This document shows, piece by piece, positions 1 through 7,113 of a DNA stretch of 43,560 nt. Under the pieces are notes generated by a model, which saw only the letters and a program-made list of their open reading frames with translations, ran no database searches and was not told where the DNA came from. The DNA comes from Propionibacteriaceae bacterium. Its GTDB lineage: Bacteria; Actinomycetota; Actinomycetes; Propionibacteriales; Propionibacteriaceae. Position 1 is the first letter of the stretch, and each line of letters opens with the position of its first letter. Both the position numbers and the translations under genes were made by a program. Where the stretch lies: the NCBI GenBank assembly GCA_031265875.1, contig JAISCA010000065.1, positions 1 to 43,560 of the forward strand, in the 5' to 3' direction.

Positions 1-470
1 TCGTTAGCTGGCACCTGCCATGTCGCCACACCATCATTCCAATCGTAGACGAACTGATCTATCGCACCGTTCGTCTCACGATTCCAATACTGCCCAGCCC
101 GCTGGATCAACTGCTCCAAATAAGCTTGAGGAACGAACGCATCCTTACTCGCAATTGACTGAGTCGAGGCGTATATGACATAGAAAGTATGCGTCAACCC
201 AGTGTTAGACAACACACCAACGTTAGACGACGTACTAGACACAGAAGTGCCGACAGTCGCCCTAGACACGGTCCCCTCAGTGGCATCCGCGACCCCAGAA
301 GGATCGGGATACATGAAATCCGCACTCGGATCGGCTTGCCCACTGACAGCAGACGACACTGGATCCGCCTGAGCCTGAGCAGGCGCCACACCCACCAAAG
401 CGAAACCGCCAACCAAAGCTGACAGGACACTGACCGCTAGACGTTTAAGGATTCGTTCTCTGCCCATCAT
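1..470 (-). CDS. secreted metzincin-like metallopeptidase, N-terminal part (runs off the window)
   Basis: Reading frame open from an ATG at 470 (second ATG at 467) to the window edge, about 156 residues. It starts with a basic tip, then a hydrophobic signal-peptide core ending near APAQAQA, then a Ser/Thr/Val-rich linker. From about residue 92 it matches the complete peptidase at 2985-5141: I count 50 identities in 65 aligned residues, including the shared RAGQYWNRETNGAID and YDWNDGVATWQ blocks. The zinc-site region lies beyond the edge and cannot be checked. A strong GGAGGT ribosome binding site precedes the start and sits inside a 12-bp palindrome. Function is inferred from the paralogue: an exported zinc protease. 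The pair looks like a tandem duplication separated by a lipoprotein and an LPXTG protein. Confidence 0.8.
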   Translation of the reverse strand, partial: MMGRERILKRLAVSVLSALVGGFALVGVAPAQAQADPVSSAVSGQADPSADFMYPDPSGVADATEGTVSRATVGTSVSSTSSNVGVLSNTGLTHTFYVIYASTQSIASKDAFVPQAYLEQLIQRAGQYWNRETNGAIDQFVYDWNDGVATWQVPAN

Positions 471-753
471 TGGACACCTCCGGAGGTACGGGAGGTGACG
501 AGGTGACCTTTTGGCCGAATCGCCATCTACGGGACTCACTTTGCCACAAAGTCTGGACGAGTACAACCCCCTCTTTCCCCCCGATGTGCCTCAGATACTT
601 TGAGTACGTGGGTGCAGGGACTGTCCCGTGGCAGGCCGAAGGCCGAGACCCGGCCGCGACGATGCCGTACCCGACCCACGCCTCGATTGAGAGCACGTTC
701 AACATCACACGTCAAAACATTGAGACATTTACCAGCACCGCGTCGGGATGCCG
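471..753. other. intergenic region between lipoprotein and partial peptidase
   Basis: 283 bp without a convincing gene. It should carry the promoter of the partial peptidase on the minus strand. A TTGACG box lies at about 711-716 (minus) but the hexamer 17 bp further on is a poor -10. Short frames on both strands have no recognisable protein features or start signals. Confidence 0.4.
476..487 (-). promoter_or_regulatory. 12-bp palindrome covering the ribosome binding site of the partial peptidase
   Basis: ACCTCCGGAGGT is a perfect palindrome whose right half on the minus strand is the Shine-Dalgarno sequence, 5 nt before the ATG at 470. It could be a fortuitous strong RBS or an operator; nothing in the sequence decides this. 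Confidence 0.4.
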
Positions 754-1356
754 TCAGCACACACCTGTGATTTCTCGGAAGAAGCGTCCGCTAGGGCTAG
801 CGGCATCCAATAATTGAACCTGCCAATCCACCCCACCAGCGCTCGGATCGAAGTACGGGTAAAGAACCTGCACCAGTCGAACGATGGGATCGTCAGCGCT
901 GCCCACCTCACCCGCTGCCGCACCAAGGATGACCCCACCGTTCGCGATGGCCTCATTCAGGAGCGTCAACTCTCGTTGTAACCCTGGACAGTCGGGATAT
1001 GACTTCGGGTCGAATTGCGCCTCCACTGCGGTCGGGGAGCCGCTCGGGAGCACCCCCGACGTCGGGTCGACGTCACTCGGCGTCGTCTCCACCGGTGTGA
1101 CTGGGAAGGTGGTGGCTCCTGACCTCTCGCTGCTGCCCGCCGACGCCGGTGGAGTTATGGACGACGAGGTCGTGTTTGGTGGCTCACTGACACCGCCACA
1201 AGCGGTCAGGAACACGAGCGCACCAACACCTCCGACTAGAGCGACCACGAACCTGCGCCAGGCATTCGTTCTGATTGGTCTAATCTCCAGTGCCCGCTTA
1301 CCGTCGCATGACGCTAAGCGGCCGTCGTCGGCCTCCGTCCTCGGCCTCACTGACAA
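754..1356 (-). CDS. putative lipoprotein of unknown function
   Basis: About 200 residues. A basic stretch is followed by a hydrophobic segment ending in LVFLTAC-GG, a type II signal peptide with the lipobox cysteine near residue 53. A Ser/Thr/Pro-rich linker and a roughly 90-residue domain with two further cysteines (SYPDCPGL and the C-terminal GVC) follow. I do not recognise the domain. The ATG at 1356 overlaps the end of the LPXTG gene by 10 bp, but the N-region before the signal core is long for a lipoprotein, so the real start may be an internal non-ATG codon nearer the RTNAWRR segment. Its position suggests co-transcription with the surface genes upstream and an extracytoplasmic, membrane-tethered location. 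Confidence 0.65.
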   Translation of the reverse strand: MSVRPRTEADDGRLASCDGKRALEIRPIRTNAWRRFVVALVGGVGALVFLTACGGVSEPPNTTSSSITPPASAGSSERSGATTFPVTPVETTPSDVDPTSGVLPSGSPTAVEAQFDPKSYPDCPGLQRELTLLNEAIANGGVILGAAAGEVGSADDPIVRLVQVLYPYFDPSAGGVDWQVQLLDAASPSGRFFREITGVC

Positions 1357-2888
1357 GCCCGCTGAGGGGTCGGCAGCGAAGAGGACCGTCCAGCCAGAAC
1401 AGCCGAACCGGACAAGGCGATGACGGCCATACCTATGAGACCAACGGCCAGACCGACCGTCCCGGAACCGATCTCGGCACCGGTGGAAGGCAGAACCCCT
1501 CCACTAGCCGCGACCAGAACCTTGAAAGCACCCGACCACTGACCGGAGATGGAACCGGTCAATGTGATGGTGTGGTCGCCGGCCTCGAAGCCAACCGGCA
1601 CTAGGAAATCGAACACGACATCGCCGTTCGCGTCGGCCTGGACCTGGCCCAACTCCAACGGATCGGAGTGAACCACCCCAGTCACCGTCTCGCCAGGGAC
1701 GAAATTATGTCCGCCCACGGCTTGCCTATCACCAGGCCGCAACTCCAAAACGGACACCGCCAGATACGGCGCCTGGACGGTGACCGTCAGCGGAGCCGAC
1801 ACGTTACCAACGGAATCAGTCACAGTCAACACGACGGTCGAGCCGTCGGGTAGCGCCGGAACGGGACGACAAACGAACCGACCATCCTGATCCGCCGTCA
1901 CAGTCTCACAACCAGGCACCGGCACGTCCACGCCATCAGTGATGACGACCACACCACCCGGCACCGTCGTGCCGGCGACCTCGGCGCCATTGGTCGAACC
2001 GAGGGCCGGCGGAGCGGGCGGCCCCGCCACAAATGAGAACGGAACATAAATACCAGTGTCAAGATGCGTGTACGCCAGCACGTAGTCACCCGCCGTCCGC
2101 GACGTCAACGCGAACGAATACCGACCGCCGCCCAACTCAACCGCCGGCGACACCGACACATCAGTGGTGGAATGGAACGAATCCGCGTACCACACCTGCG
2201 CCCGGACGCTCGAGGCGGCATCCGTCAACGGATTGTTCTGCAGGTCCGTCAGGCGCATCACCGCCGTCCACGAGTCCACCCCGTCCGCAACCACCTGCGG
2301 TCCGCCACTAGTCGACTCCAGCGACACCAAGGTCTGGACTGGCCCACAAGTGACACCAGGGAAATAAATCCTCGCCGGCGCCGGCGAACCAGCCAACTCG
2401 ACCGGCTGCCCATTCACTTCGACTGTGGCATGCACCATCACATCCAGCCAGATGCAAACCTGCCCACTGACGTCAACCACCGCATGCCCATCGGCATCAG
2501 TTCTGACCACTGAGTTGCCGTCGATTCTTCCACCCCCATCGACCGAGAACCTCACCGGCACATCCACCATAGGATTCCCGGCACCATCGACCACCGTCGC
2601 CAAGGCGACCGCGTACACCCCTCCCATAGGACGAGCCCAATCCTCGCTCACCACCAGCGTCGAGGCCGACACATCCACCGTCGGGGCAGGTGCCACCGCA
2701 CTGGCCATCGACATCGCGGACAGACTCCCCGCCAGTGTGACCACGACCGCCGCCACAGCCGCGACCAACCGACTCCGCGTTTTAGCACCGCTTGAACTAG
2801 TTGAAGCGCTGCGGAACATCCGGCCCATATCTCGAACTTTCACCCCAGGAGCCACGCCACGACGATTGGGCGAATAATCATCACTCAT
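1347..2888 (-). CDS. LPXTG-anchored cell-wall surface protein with Ig-like repeats
   Basis: 513 residues from the ATG at 2888. There is a long basic N-region, a hydrophobic signal core (VAAVAAVVVTLAGSLSAMSMASA), then Ig-like beta modules: a bacterial Ig/invasin-type domain (ADGHAVVDVSG), a second near DLQNNPLTDAA, and a Big-type module with VTDSVGNVSAPLTVTV. The C terminus is a sortase sorting signal: LPSTG at about 466-470, a hydrophobic helix, then AGR. The family is expected to be covalently linked to peptidoglycan by sortase and to work in adhesion. The frame stays open upstream to 2972, but a perfect 15-bp hairpin (2923-2956) lies in that extension and fits better as the terminator of the preceding gene, so I favour 2888 (or ATG 2906). 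No sortase gene is in the window. Confidence 0.8.
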   Translation of the reverse strand: MSDDYSPNRRGVAPGVKVRDMGRMFRSASTSSSGAKTRSRLVAAVAAVVVTLAGSLSAMSMASAVAPAPTVDVSASTLVVSEDWARPMGGVYAVALATVVDGAGNPMVDVPVRFSVDGGGRIDGNSVVRTDADGHAVVDVSGQVCIWLDVMVHATVEVNGQPVELAGSPAPARIYFPGVTCGPVQTLVSLESTSGGPQVVADGVDSWTAVMRLTDLQNNPLTDAASSVRAQVWYADSFHSTTDVSVSPAVELGGGRYSFALTSRTAGDYVLAYTHLDTGIYVPFSFVAGPPAPPALGSTNGAEVAGTTVPGGVVVITDGVDVPVPGCETVTADQDGRFVCRPVPALPDGSTVVLTVTDSVGNVSAPLTVTVQAPYLAVSVLELRPGDRQAVGGHNFVPGETVTGVVHSDPLELGQVQADANGDVVFDFLVPVGFEAGDHTITLTGSISGQWSGAFKVLVAASGGVLPSTGAEIGSGTVGLAVGLIGMAVIALSGSAVLAGRSSSLPTPQRACQ

Positions 2889-2922
2889 CAACGGAAATCC
2901 CATCATTCGGTATTTTGAAGAG

Positions 2923-2956
2923 CTGGTGGGTTTGAATAAACATTCAAACCCACCAG
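2923..2956 (-). terminator. perfect 15-bp stem-loop after the metallopeptidase gene
   Basis: Arms 2923-2937 and 2942-2956 are exact inverted repeats with a 4-nt loop. The structure lies 28 bp past the peptidase stop codon on the minus strand, where a terminator would be expected. The trailing sequence has only a weak T-run (TTCAAAATA), so partial readthrough into the LPXTG gene is possible. Confidence 0.65.
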
Positions 2957-2984
2957 CATGAGAATCGAACACAGATACCAGCGG

Positions 2985-5141
2985 CTACGCCGTAGGTGTC
3001 GCAGTGAGTACGTAAGGATTAGCCGTCATGCTAGGACGTAAGTAGTAGGTCGTAATGGATAAGTAGACCGTACCGGCGCTGGCGGAAGTGTAGGTGAATG
3101 ACATCGGGCTGCTAGTTCCTGCGTAGCTGCCAAGCAGTAGCGCACGACCCTGGTACAGGGGACCGATCACTCCCACCCGCAACGAAGTACCGGTAGGGAA
3201 TGACCCAGTGATAGTCCAAGTGCCGGCTGCGGGCACAGTGACGGCGATCCAATCTTCATCACCAGAGAATTCGAGTCCCTTGGTGATTGATGATGATCCA
3301 CTCTCGTTCAACGTCCATGAACAAGACCCTTCAAGCACCGACGCGCAGTCATCGGCCGGATTCAATGTCGCAGTGACCGTGTACGGATCAGCGGTCACGC
3401 TTGTGGTAGCACTCACGTTGCTGATGTCCAGGAAGACCATTTCTCCGGCGATCAAAGTGGTCGAAACGATGAAATCGCCCCAACCAACGGCACCGTCATT
3501 GCCCCAGTAGAGCGTTGAGGTGTAGCCCCAGGGGAGGAATAGGACCTGGGCCTTCAGATCAGCTCCAGCCGGAGTCGCCGACGAAGTGAATGTCCACACT
3601 CCGGTGGCAGGAACAACGAACCCAATGAAGTCATGATCGCTCGGTGTAGCTAAACTCCTTGTGATCGTAGAAGGGCCAGTCGCACTCAAAACCCATGCGC
3701 AGTAGGACGTTATCGAGGCTCCACAATCATCTGCTCCCGTGACTGGTTGATTGACCGTCACATTCACCACAGCGTTATCACTGGTGACCGAAGTCACTGT
3801 CACCCGTATCTGTCCAGACGCGGAGACGAATGAATCGCTGGTTGACGCGTTACTCTGCGTCAAGAACTGATCTTGAACTCCGCCCCAAGAATTCTTCGTA
3901 TTCAGAGTTGGGCTAAGGAAAGCAGTCCTATCAGCGTTCGGATTGGGCGTTTCTGGATATACCCTGAGGATACGCACTCCGAGACCCTCACGGAATTCAA
4001 TTGAATACACGGCAGATGGATCCGTCGGGTCGATGATCTCGATTTCATTCAGACTAGAGTAGTCTTGATCCTCCAGTGGAACCAAAGTGAAGGATTGAGA
4101 GGATGGTGTCGACACTTCGGCCATACCAATGCCAGACTCGAGTAGACCCAACTCCGCTTTCCGATGGCCAGGCAAAGCTTGAAGATAACCACTACCCGGA
4201 CCCCCCATAATATCGTATGTATCATAGTAAAGCTCGTTAGTGCAAGTCGGTTGAGAGCCCGTGAAAGAACCATCATAAGTAGGCGCTGGACAAATTGCTT
4301 CCCCCGAGTGACCCAGCCCTAGATTATGACCAAATTCATGCTCAAACACCGGCGCGTAGCAAAAACCCCACAAGGCGGCGTTCGGATTCGTCGAGCCACA
4401 AGTGTAAGTCCCGCTAGGGGGATTGACTAAGAGTCTGGCATATCCGCCATTCGACAAACCCCGCGACGAAGGATAATTCGCCTGTCCCGCCATCGGCGAG
4501 CCCGTCAAACCCGGATCGTCGCTCCTGACGAGTATCAGCAAGTGCGATGTCGTTGGCCATGTAACAGGATCCGCTTGAAAGCCAGCCTCTGGGAACACCT
4601 GGGCAGCGTATGGCAACGCCCCATCGTATACCACACTCGTTTGTGTCTCCTCCCACAGAGTATAGTTCGCTGGCATTTGCCATGTGGCAACCCCATCATT
4701 CCAATCATAGGTGAAGCTATCGATGGCACCGTTAGTCTCGCGGTTCCAATACTGCCCAGCTCGCGGAATCAGCTGATCTAAATACGTCTGAGGAATGAAT
4801 GAATTTTTGCTTGCGATCGGCTGTGACGACATGTAAAGCACGTAGAAAGTGTGGATCACTCCGCTCCCAGATGTGATCGAATTCACAGAATTTCCCGACT
4901 CAACCGAACTCACTGAGTTTTCAGATGTGAACGAGCTAGACGACTGCACTGACGAATCCGTGAAACCTGAAGGGTCCGGGTACATCCCTTCAATGGTATC
5001 CGCAGTCGACATCGCCGCCTGCTCGCTGGGCGGAGCCGCCTGAGTTTGTGTCGGGGGGACGAACGCAGCAGCTCCAAGAACTAAAGCCACTGATAATAGG
5101 AATAGAAAGAAATAGCGTTTAGTGGTTCTGCTTTCAGTCAT
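2985..5141 (-). CDS. secreted zinc metallopeptidase (metzincin-like) with two C-terminal PPC-like domains
   Basis: 718 residues from the ATG at 5141, which has a GAGGGG ribosome site 11 nt upstream; the GTG at 5153 lies too close to it. Signal peptide: basic TKRYFF start, hydrophobic core to about residue 26, cleavage near TQTQA-APP. A Ser/Val-rich linker spans about 45-95. The catalytic region has the extended zinc motif HEFGHNLGLGH (H268, E269, H272, H278) and a downstream YDIMG Met-turn (M312), the metzincin hallmark. Several Cys residues (248, 261, 284, 300) could form disulfides. Two repeats beginning DDCGAS and DDCASV (about 475-590 and 600-718) resemble PPC (pre-peptidase C-terminal) beta domains. 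There is no LPXTG motif, so it is probably released. Substrate unknown. Confidence 0.85.
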   Translation of the reverse strand: MTESRTTKRYFFLFLLSVALVLGAAAFVPPTQTQAAPPSEQAAMSTADTIEGMYPDPSGFTDSSVQSSSSFTSENSVSSVESGNSVNSITSGSGVIHTFYVLYMSSQPIASKNSFIPQTYLDQLIPRAGQYWNRETNGAIDSFTYDWNDGVATWQMPANYTLWEETQTSVVYDGALPYAAQVFPEAGFQADPVTWPTTSHLLILVRSDDPGLTGSPMAGQANYPSSRGLSNGGYARLLVNPPSGTYTCGSTNPNAALWGFCYAPVFEHEFGHNLGLGHSGEAICPAPTYDGSFTGSQPTCTNELYYDTYDIMGGPGSGYLQALPGHRKAELGLLESGIGMAEVSTPSSQSFTLVPLEDQDYSSLNEIEIIDPTDPSAVYSIEFREGLGVRILRVYPETPNPNADRTAFLSPTLNTKNSWGGVQDQFLTQSNASTSDSFVSASGQIRVTVTSVTSDNAVVNVTVNQPVTGADDCGASITSYCAWVLSATGPSTITRSLATPSDHDFIGFVVPATGVWTFTSSATPAGADLKAQVLFLPWGYTSTLYWGNDGAVGWGDFIVSTTLIAGEMVFLDISNVSATTSVTADPYTVTATLNPADDCASVLEGSCSWTLNESGSSSITKGLEFSGDEDWIAVTVPAAGTWTITGSFPTGTSLRVGVIGPLYQGRALLLGSYAGTSSPMSFTYTSASAGTVYLSITTYYLRPSMTANPYVLTATPTA

Positions 5142-5180
5142 GACTAATAGCACCCCTCTTGGAGGTAAGGAGCGACAATA

Positions 5181-5200
5181 TTAACTGTTTAACCAGTTAA
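5181..5200. promoter_or_regulatory. inverted repeat, candidate operator in the peptidase leader
   Basis: TTAACTG (5181-5187) and CAGTTAA (5194-5200) are exact inverted 7-mers around a 6-nt spacer. They lie about 20-35 nt downstream of the predicted transcription start of the peptidase gene, a typical repressor position. AT-rich palindromes of this kind are common operators, but no cognate regulator gene is in the window. Confidence 0.4.
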
Positions 5201-5223
5201 CTTAGCCGCCCGAGGTCATTACC

Positions 5224-5252
5224 TTCTTAGCACTACTGATAGGGGCTGTCAA
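5224..5252 (-). promoter_or_regulatory. predicted sigma-70-type promoter of the metallopeptidase gene
   Basis: On the minus strand a perfect TTGACA -35 box (5247-5252) is followed after exactly 17 bp by TAAGAA (5224-5229), a moderate -10 box. Transcription would begin near 5217, leaving a leader of about 75 nt to the ATG at 5141. Confidence 0.55.
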
Positions 5253-5422
5253 CCCCCAGACGTGAATTGACTTACGATCCAGATCCTGGCCGTCGCCCCC
5301 ACTAGCCCGTAAGCGCCGATCATGACTGCCACCGTCGTCGAACGAGCCGTCCGAACGCACGACCCGCCAAAAATATGGCTGTGACTAGTCGCTCGCGTCC
5401 ACGGCCTCGGCCGAACGGAAGG

Positions 5423-5450
5423 AGGGGCCAGCGGCACACCGCCAGCCCCT
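5423..5450 (-). terminator. possible terminator of the RLP operon
   Basis: AGGGGCCAGCGG and CCGCCAGCCCCT form an imperfect GC-rich hairpin 45 bp past the stop of the last operon gene. Two internal mismatches and no T-run make this only a weak call. The rest of 5253-5494 contains no gene I can support. Confidence 0.35.
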
Positions 5451-5494
5451 CACTACGAGATCTGGTCATACGGCCATGACCGCCGACCCCCGAC

Positions 5495-6280
5495 TCAACC
5501 CAGCAAATGCTGGGCCAGATACTTAGCCACTCCATCCTCAGCGTTGCTGGCGATGACCTCGTCGGCCATAGCCAAGGTGCGCTCGTAACCATTGGCCGGC
5601 ACCAGCACCCGGCCCATCAAGGCCAACCAACCACGATCATTGTCACCATCGCCGAAGCCCCAGCCGTCTTTACCGTCGACGCCGAGGTGCTGGAGCAAGA
5701 AAGCCATGGCGTCGCCCTTCGAGGCCCCGGGGGCCGAGACCTCGGTCAGGCGGTCCATCGAGCGTTCCAGGCCGACCTCTTCCTCCAGGGGCGGGCAGGC
5801 CCGGTCCAGGTCCTCGGCTGGGCCACCGCCCATGATCTTGACCACCGGTTGGCCGTCGATGATCGCCTCCAGGGGGCCGAATTGGATCTCGACCTGGTTC
5901 AAGTGCCCGATCAGCTGCGAGCCGACTGACTCCTCGCTGGCGTAGATGGCGTCCGCCGTCCACACCACCGGGTGCAGGCCGTGGCGGCGGATGGCGGCCA
6001 CGATGTCGTGCGCGGCCACCGGGTCCATCGCCTTGACCCAGAGCCGCTCACCGGAGACCGGGTCGGTCACCAAAGCCCCGTTGCAGCAGACCACCGGCGA
6101 GGTCAAGCCGGAGTCACGGGCGGTGCCCAGGGCCGACCGCTCGGCCCGGCCGGTGATGACGACCCCGGCCACGCCCAAGCCGGGCAACTGGGCCAGGACC
6201 TGACGGGTGTAGGCGCTGACCTGGTGGTCGGCGCCGGCCAGGGTGCCATCGACGTCGAAGGCAACCAACTTGGGTTTCAT
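5495..6280 (-). CDS. HAD-IIB (Cof-type) sugar-phosphate phosphatase, second of a tandem pair
   Basis: 261 residues from the ATG at 6278-6280, preceded by AAAGGAG at good spacing. Motif I is FDVDGTLAG (nucleophile D9, acid/base D11), motif II is VVITGR, motif III is the Lys in SKGDAM, and motif IV is GFGDGDNDRGW. The large C2-type cap between motifs II and III places it in HAD subfamily IIB, whose members mostly dephosphorylate sugar phosphates. Its start overlaps the stop of the upstream paralogue by 4 nt (ATGA), so translation is probably coupled. Last gene of the operon; the role is inferred as removing phosphate from a pathway intermediate or clearing a side product. The substrate cannot be predicted. 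Confidence 0.85.
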   Translation of the reverse strand: MKPKLVAFDVDGTLAGADHQVSAYTRQVLAQLPGLGVAGVVITGRAERSALGTARDSGLTSPVVCCNGALVTDPVSGERLWVKAMDPVAAHDIVAAIRRHGLHPVVWTADAIYASEESVGSQLIGHLNQVEIQFGPLEAIIDGQPVVKIMGGGPAEDLDRACPPLEEEVGLERSMDRLTEVSAPGASKGDAMAFLLQHLGVDGKDGWGFGDGDNDRGWLALMGRVLVPANGYERTLAMADEVIASNAEDGVAKYLAQHLLG

Positions 6281-7104
6281 GGGGTCTCCTTTGGGCTGGG
6301 TCGGTCCGGTTGGTCCAAGACCTGTTGGGCGATGTGACGGGCGACGGAGTCGTCGCTGTGGTGGCCGATGATCTGATCGGCCAAGGCTTTGACCCCAGGC
6401 CGGGCGTTGGCCGGGACGACCGCCCAGCCCAAGCTGGACAACCAACCGATGTCATTGTCCGAGTCGCCGAAGCCCCAGGCCTGGTCCGGGCCGAGTCCGA
6501 GCCGGTCCAAGACGAAGGCCAGGGCCGCTTCTTTGGAGACGCCGTCGGCGACCGCGCCGTAGAAATCCGGCATCGAGCGCACCAAGGCCGGACAGGCCGC
6601 CTCCAGTGCGGGACCGATCTGATCCAAGCGCTCCGGACTGGCCCCCAACATGACCTTGACCAACGGCGTCTGGGCCACGACCTGGTCCAGCGGACCCCAA
6701 CAGGCCGCCTGGCCGAGGATGTCGGCGATGATCTGGTTGGACTGGTCCGGCGCTTCGGCGTACCAGTCGTCCAGGCCGAACAGGGTCGGGCTGAGGCCGA
6801 ACCGCCGCCCGGCCGCCAGAGCCTGTTCGACCTCGACTGTCGTCATCGGCTGGACCGACATCCGGCTCCCGGAGACCGGGTCGGTCACGACGGCCCCCTC
6901 GTAGGAGATGACCGGAGCGGTCAGCCCGAGGGAACGGGCTATCTCAAGCACTGACCGCTCCGGGCGACCCGAAATGATGACGCCGGACACCTCGGCCCCG
7001 GCCAACTGGCTGACGATCTGACGGCTGTAAGCCGAGACCAGACCGTCCTCACCGGCCAAGGTGCCGTCGATGTCCAGCGCCACCAAAGCGGGTCGTTCAG
7101 GCAC
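6277..7104 (-). CDS. HAD-IIB (Cof-type) sugar-phosphate phosphatase, first of a tandem pair
   Basis: 275 residues from a GTG at 7104, nine bases after the kinase stop codon. Motif I LDIDGTLAG (D11, D13), motif II VIISGR, a Lys in SKEAAL, motif IV GFGDSDNDIGW. It is clearly paralogous to the gene at 5495-6280 along its length (shared TDPVSG, WGFGD, VVPAN blocks), indicating local duplication. The cap regions differ, so the two may have diverged in substrate. Family knowledge: Mg2+-dependent cytoplasmic phosphatases acting through an aspartyl-phosphate. The GTG start has GGAG only two bases upstream, so the exact start is uncertain; no better in-frame candidate is visible before the phosphatase motif. 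Confidence 0.83.
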   Translation of the reverse strand: MPERPALVALDIDGTLAGEDGLVSAYSRQIVSQLAGAEVSGVIISGRPERSVLEIARSLGLTAPVISYEGAVVTDPVSGSRMSVQPMTTVEVEQALAAGRRFGLSPTLFGLDDWYAEAPDQSNQIIADILGQAACWGPLDQVVAQTPLVKVMLGASPERLDQIGPALEAACPALVRSMPDFYGAVADGVSKEAALAFVLDRLGLGPDQAWGFGDSDNDIGWLSSLGWAVVPANARPGVKALADQIIGHHSDDSVARHIAQQVLDQPDRPSPKETP

Positions 7105-7113
7105 CGCTCCAGC

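Noticed and set aside
2889-2972. Upstream start (2972) for the LPXTG protein
   Set aside because: The perfect terminator-like hairpin 2923-2956 would then be inside the coding region, and the signal peptide would be even further from the N terminus.
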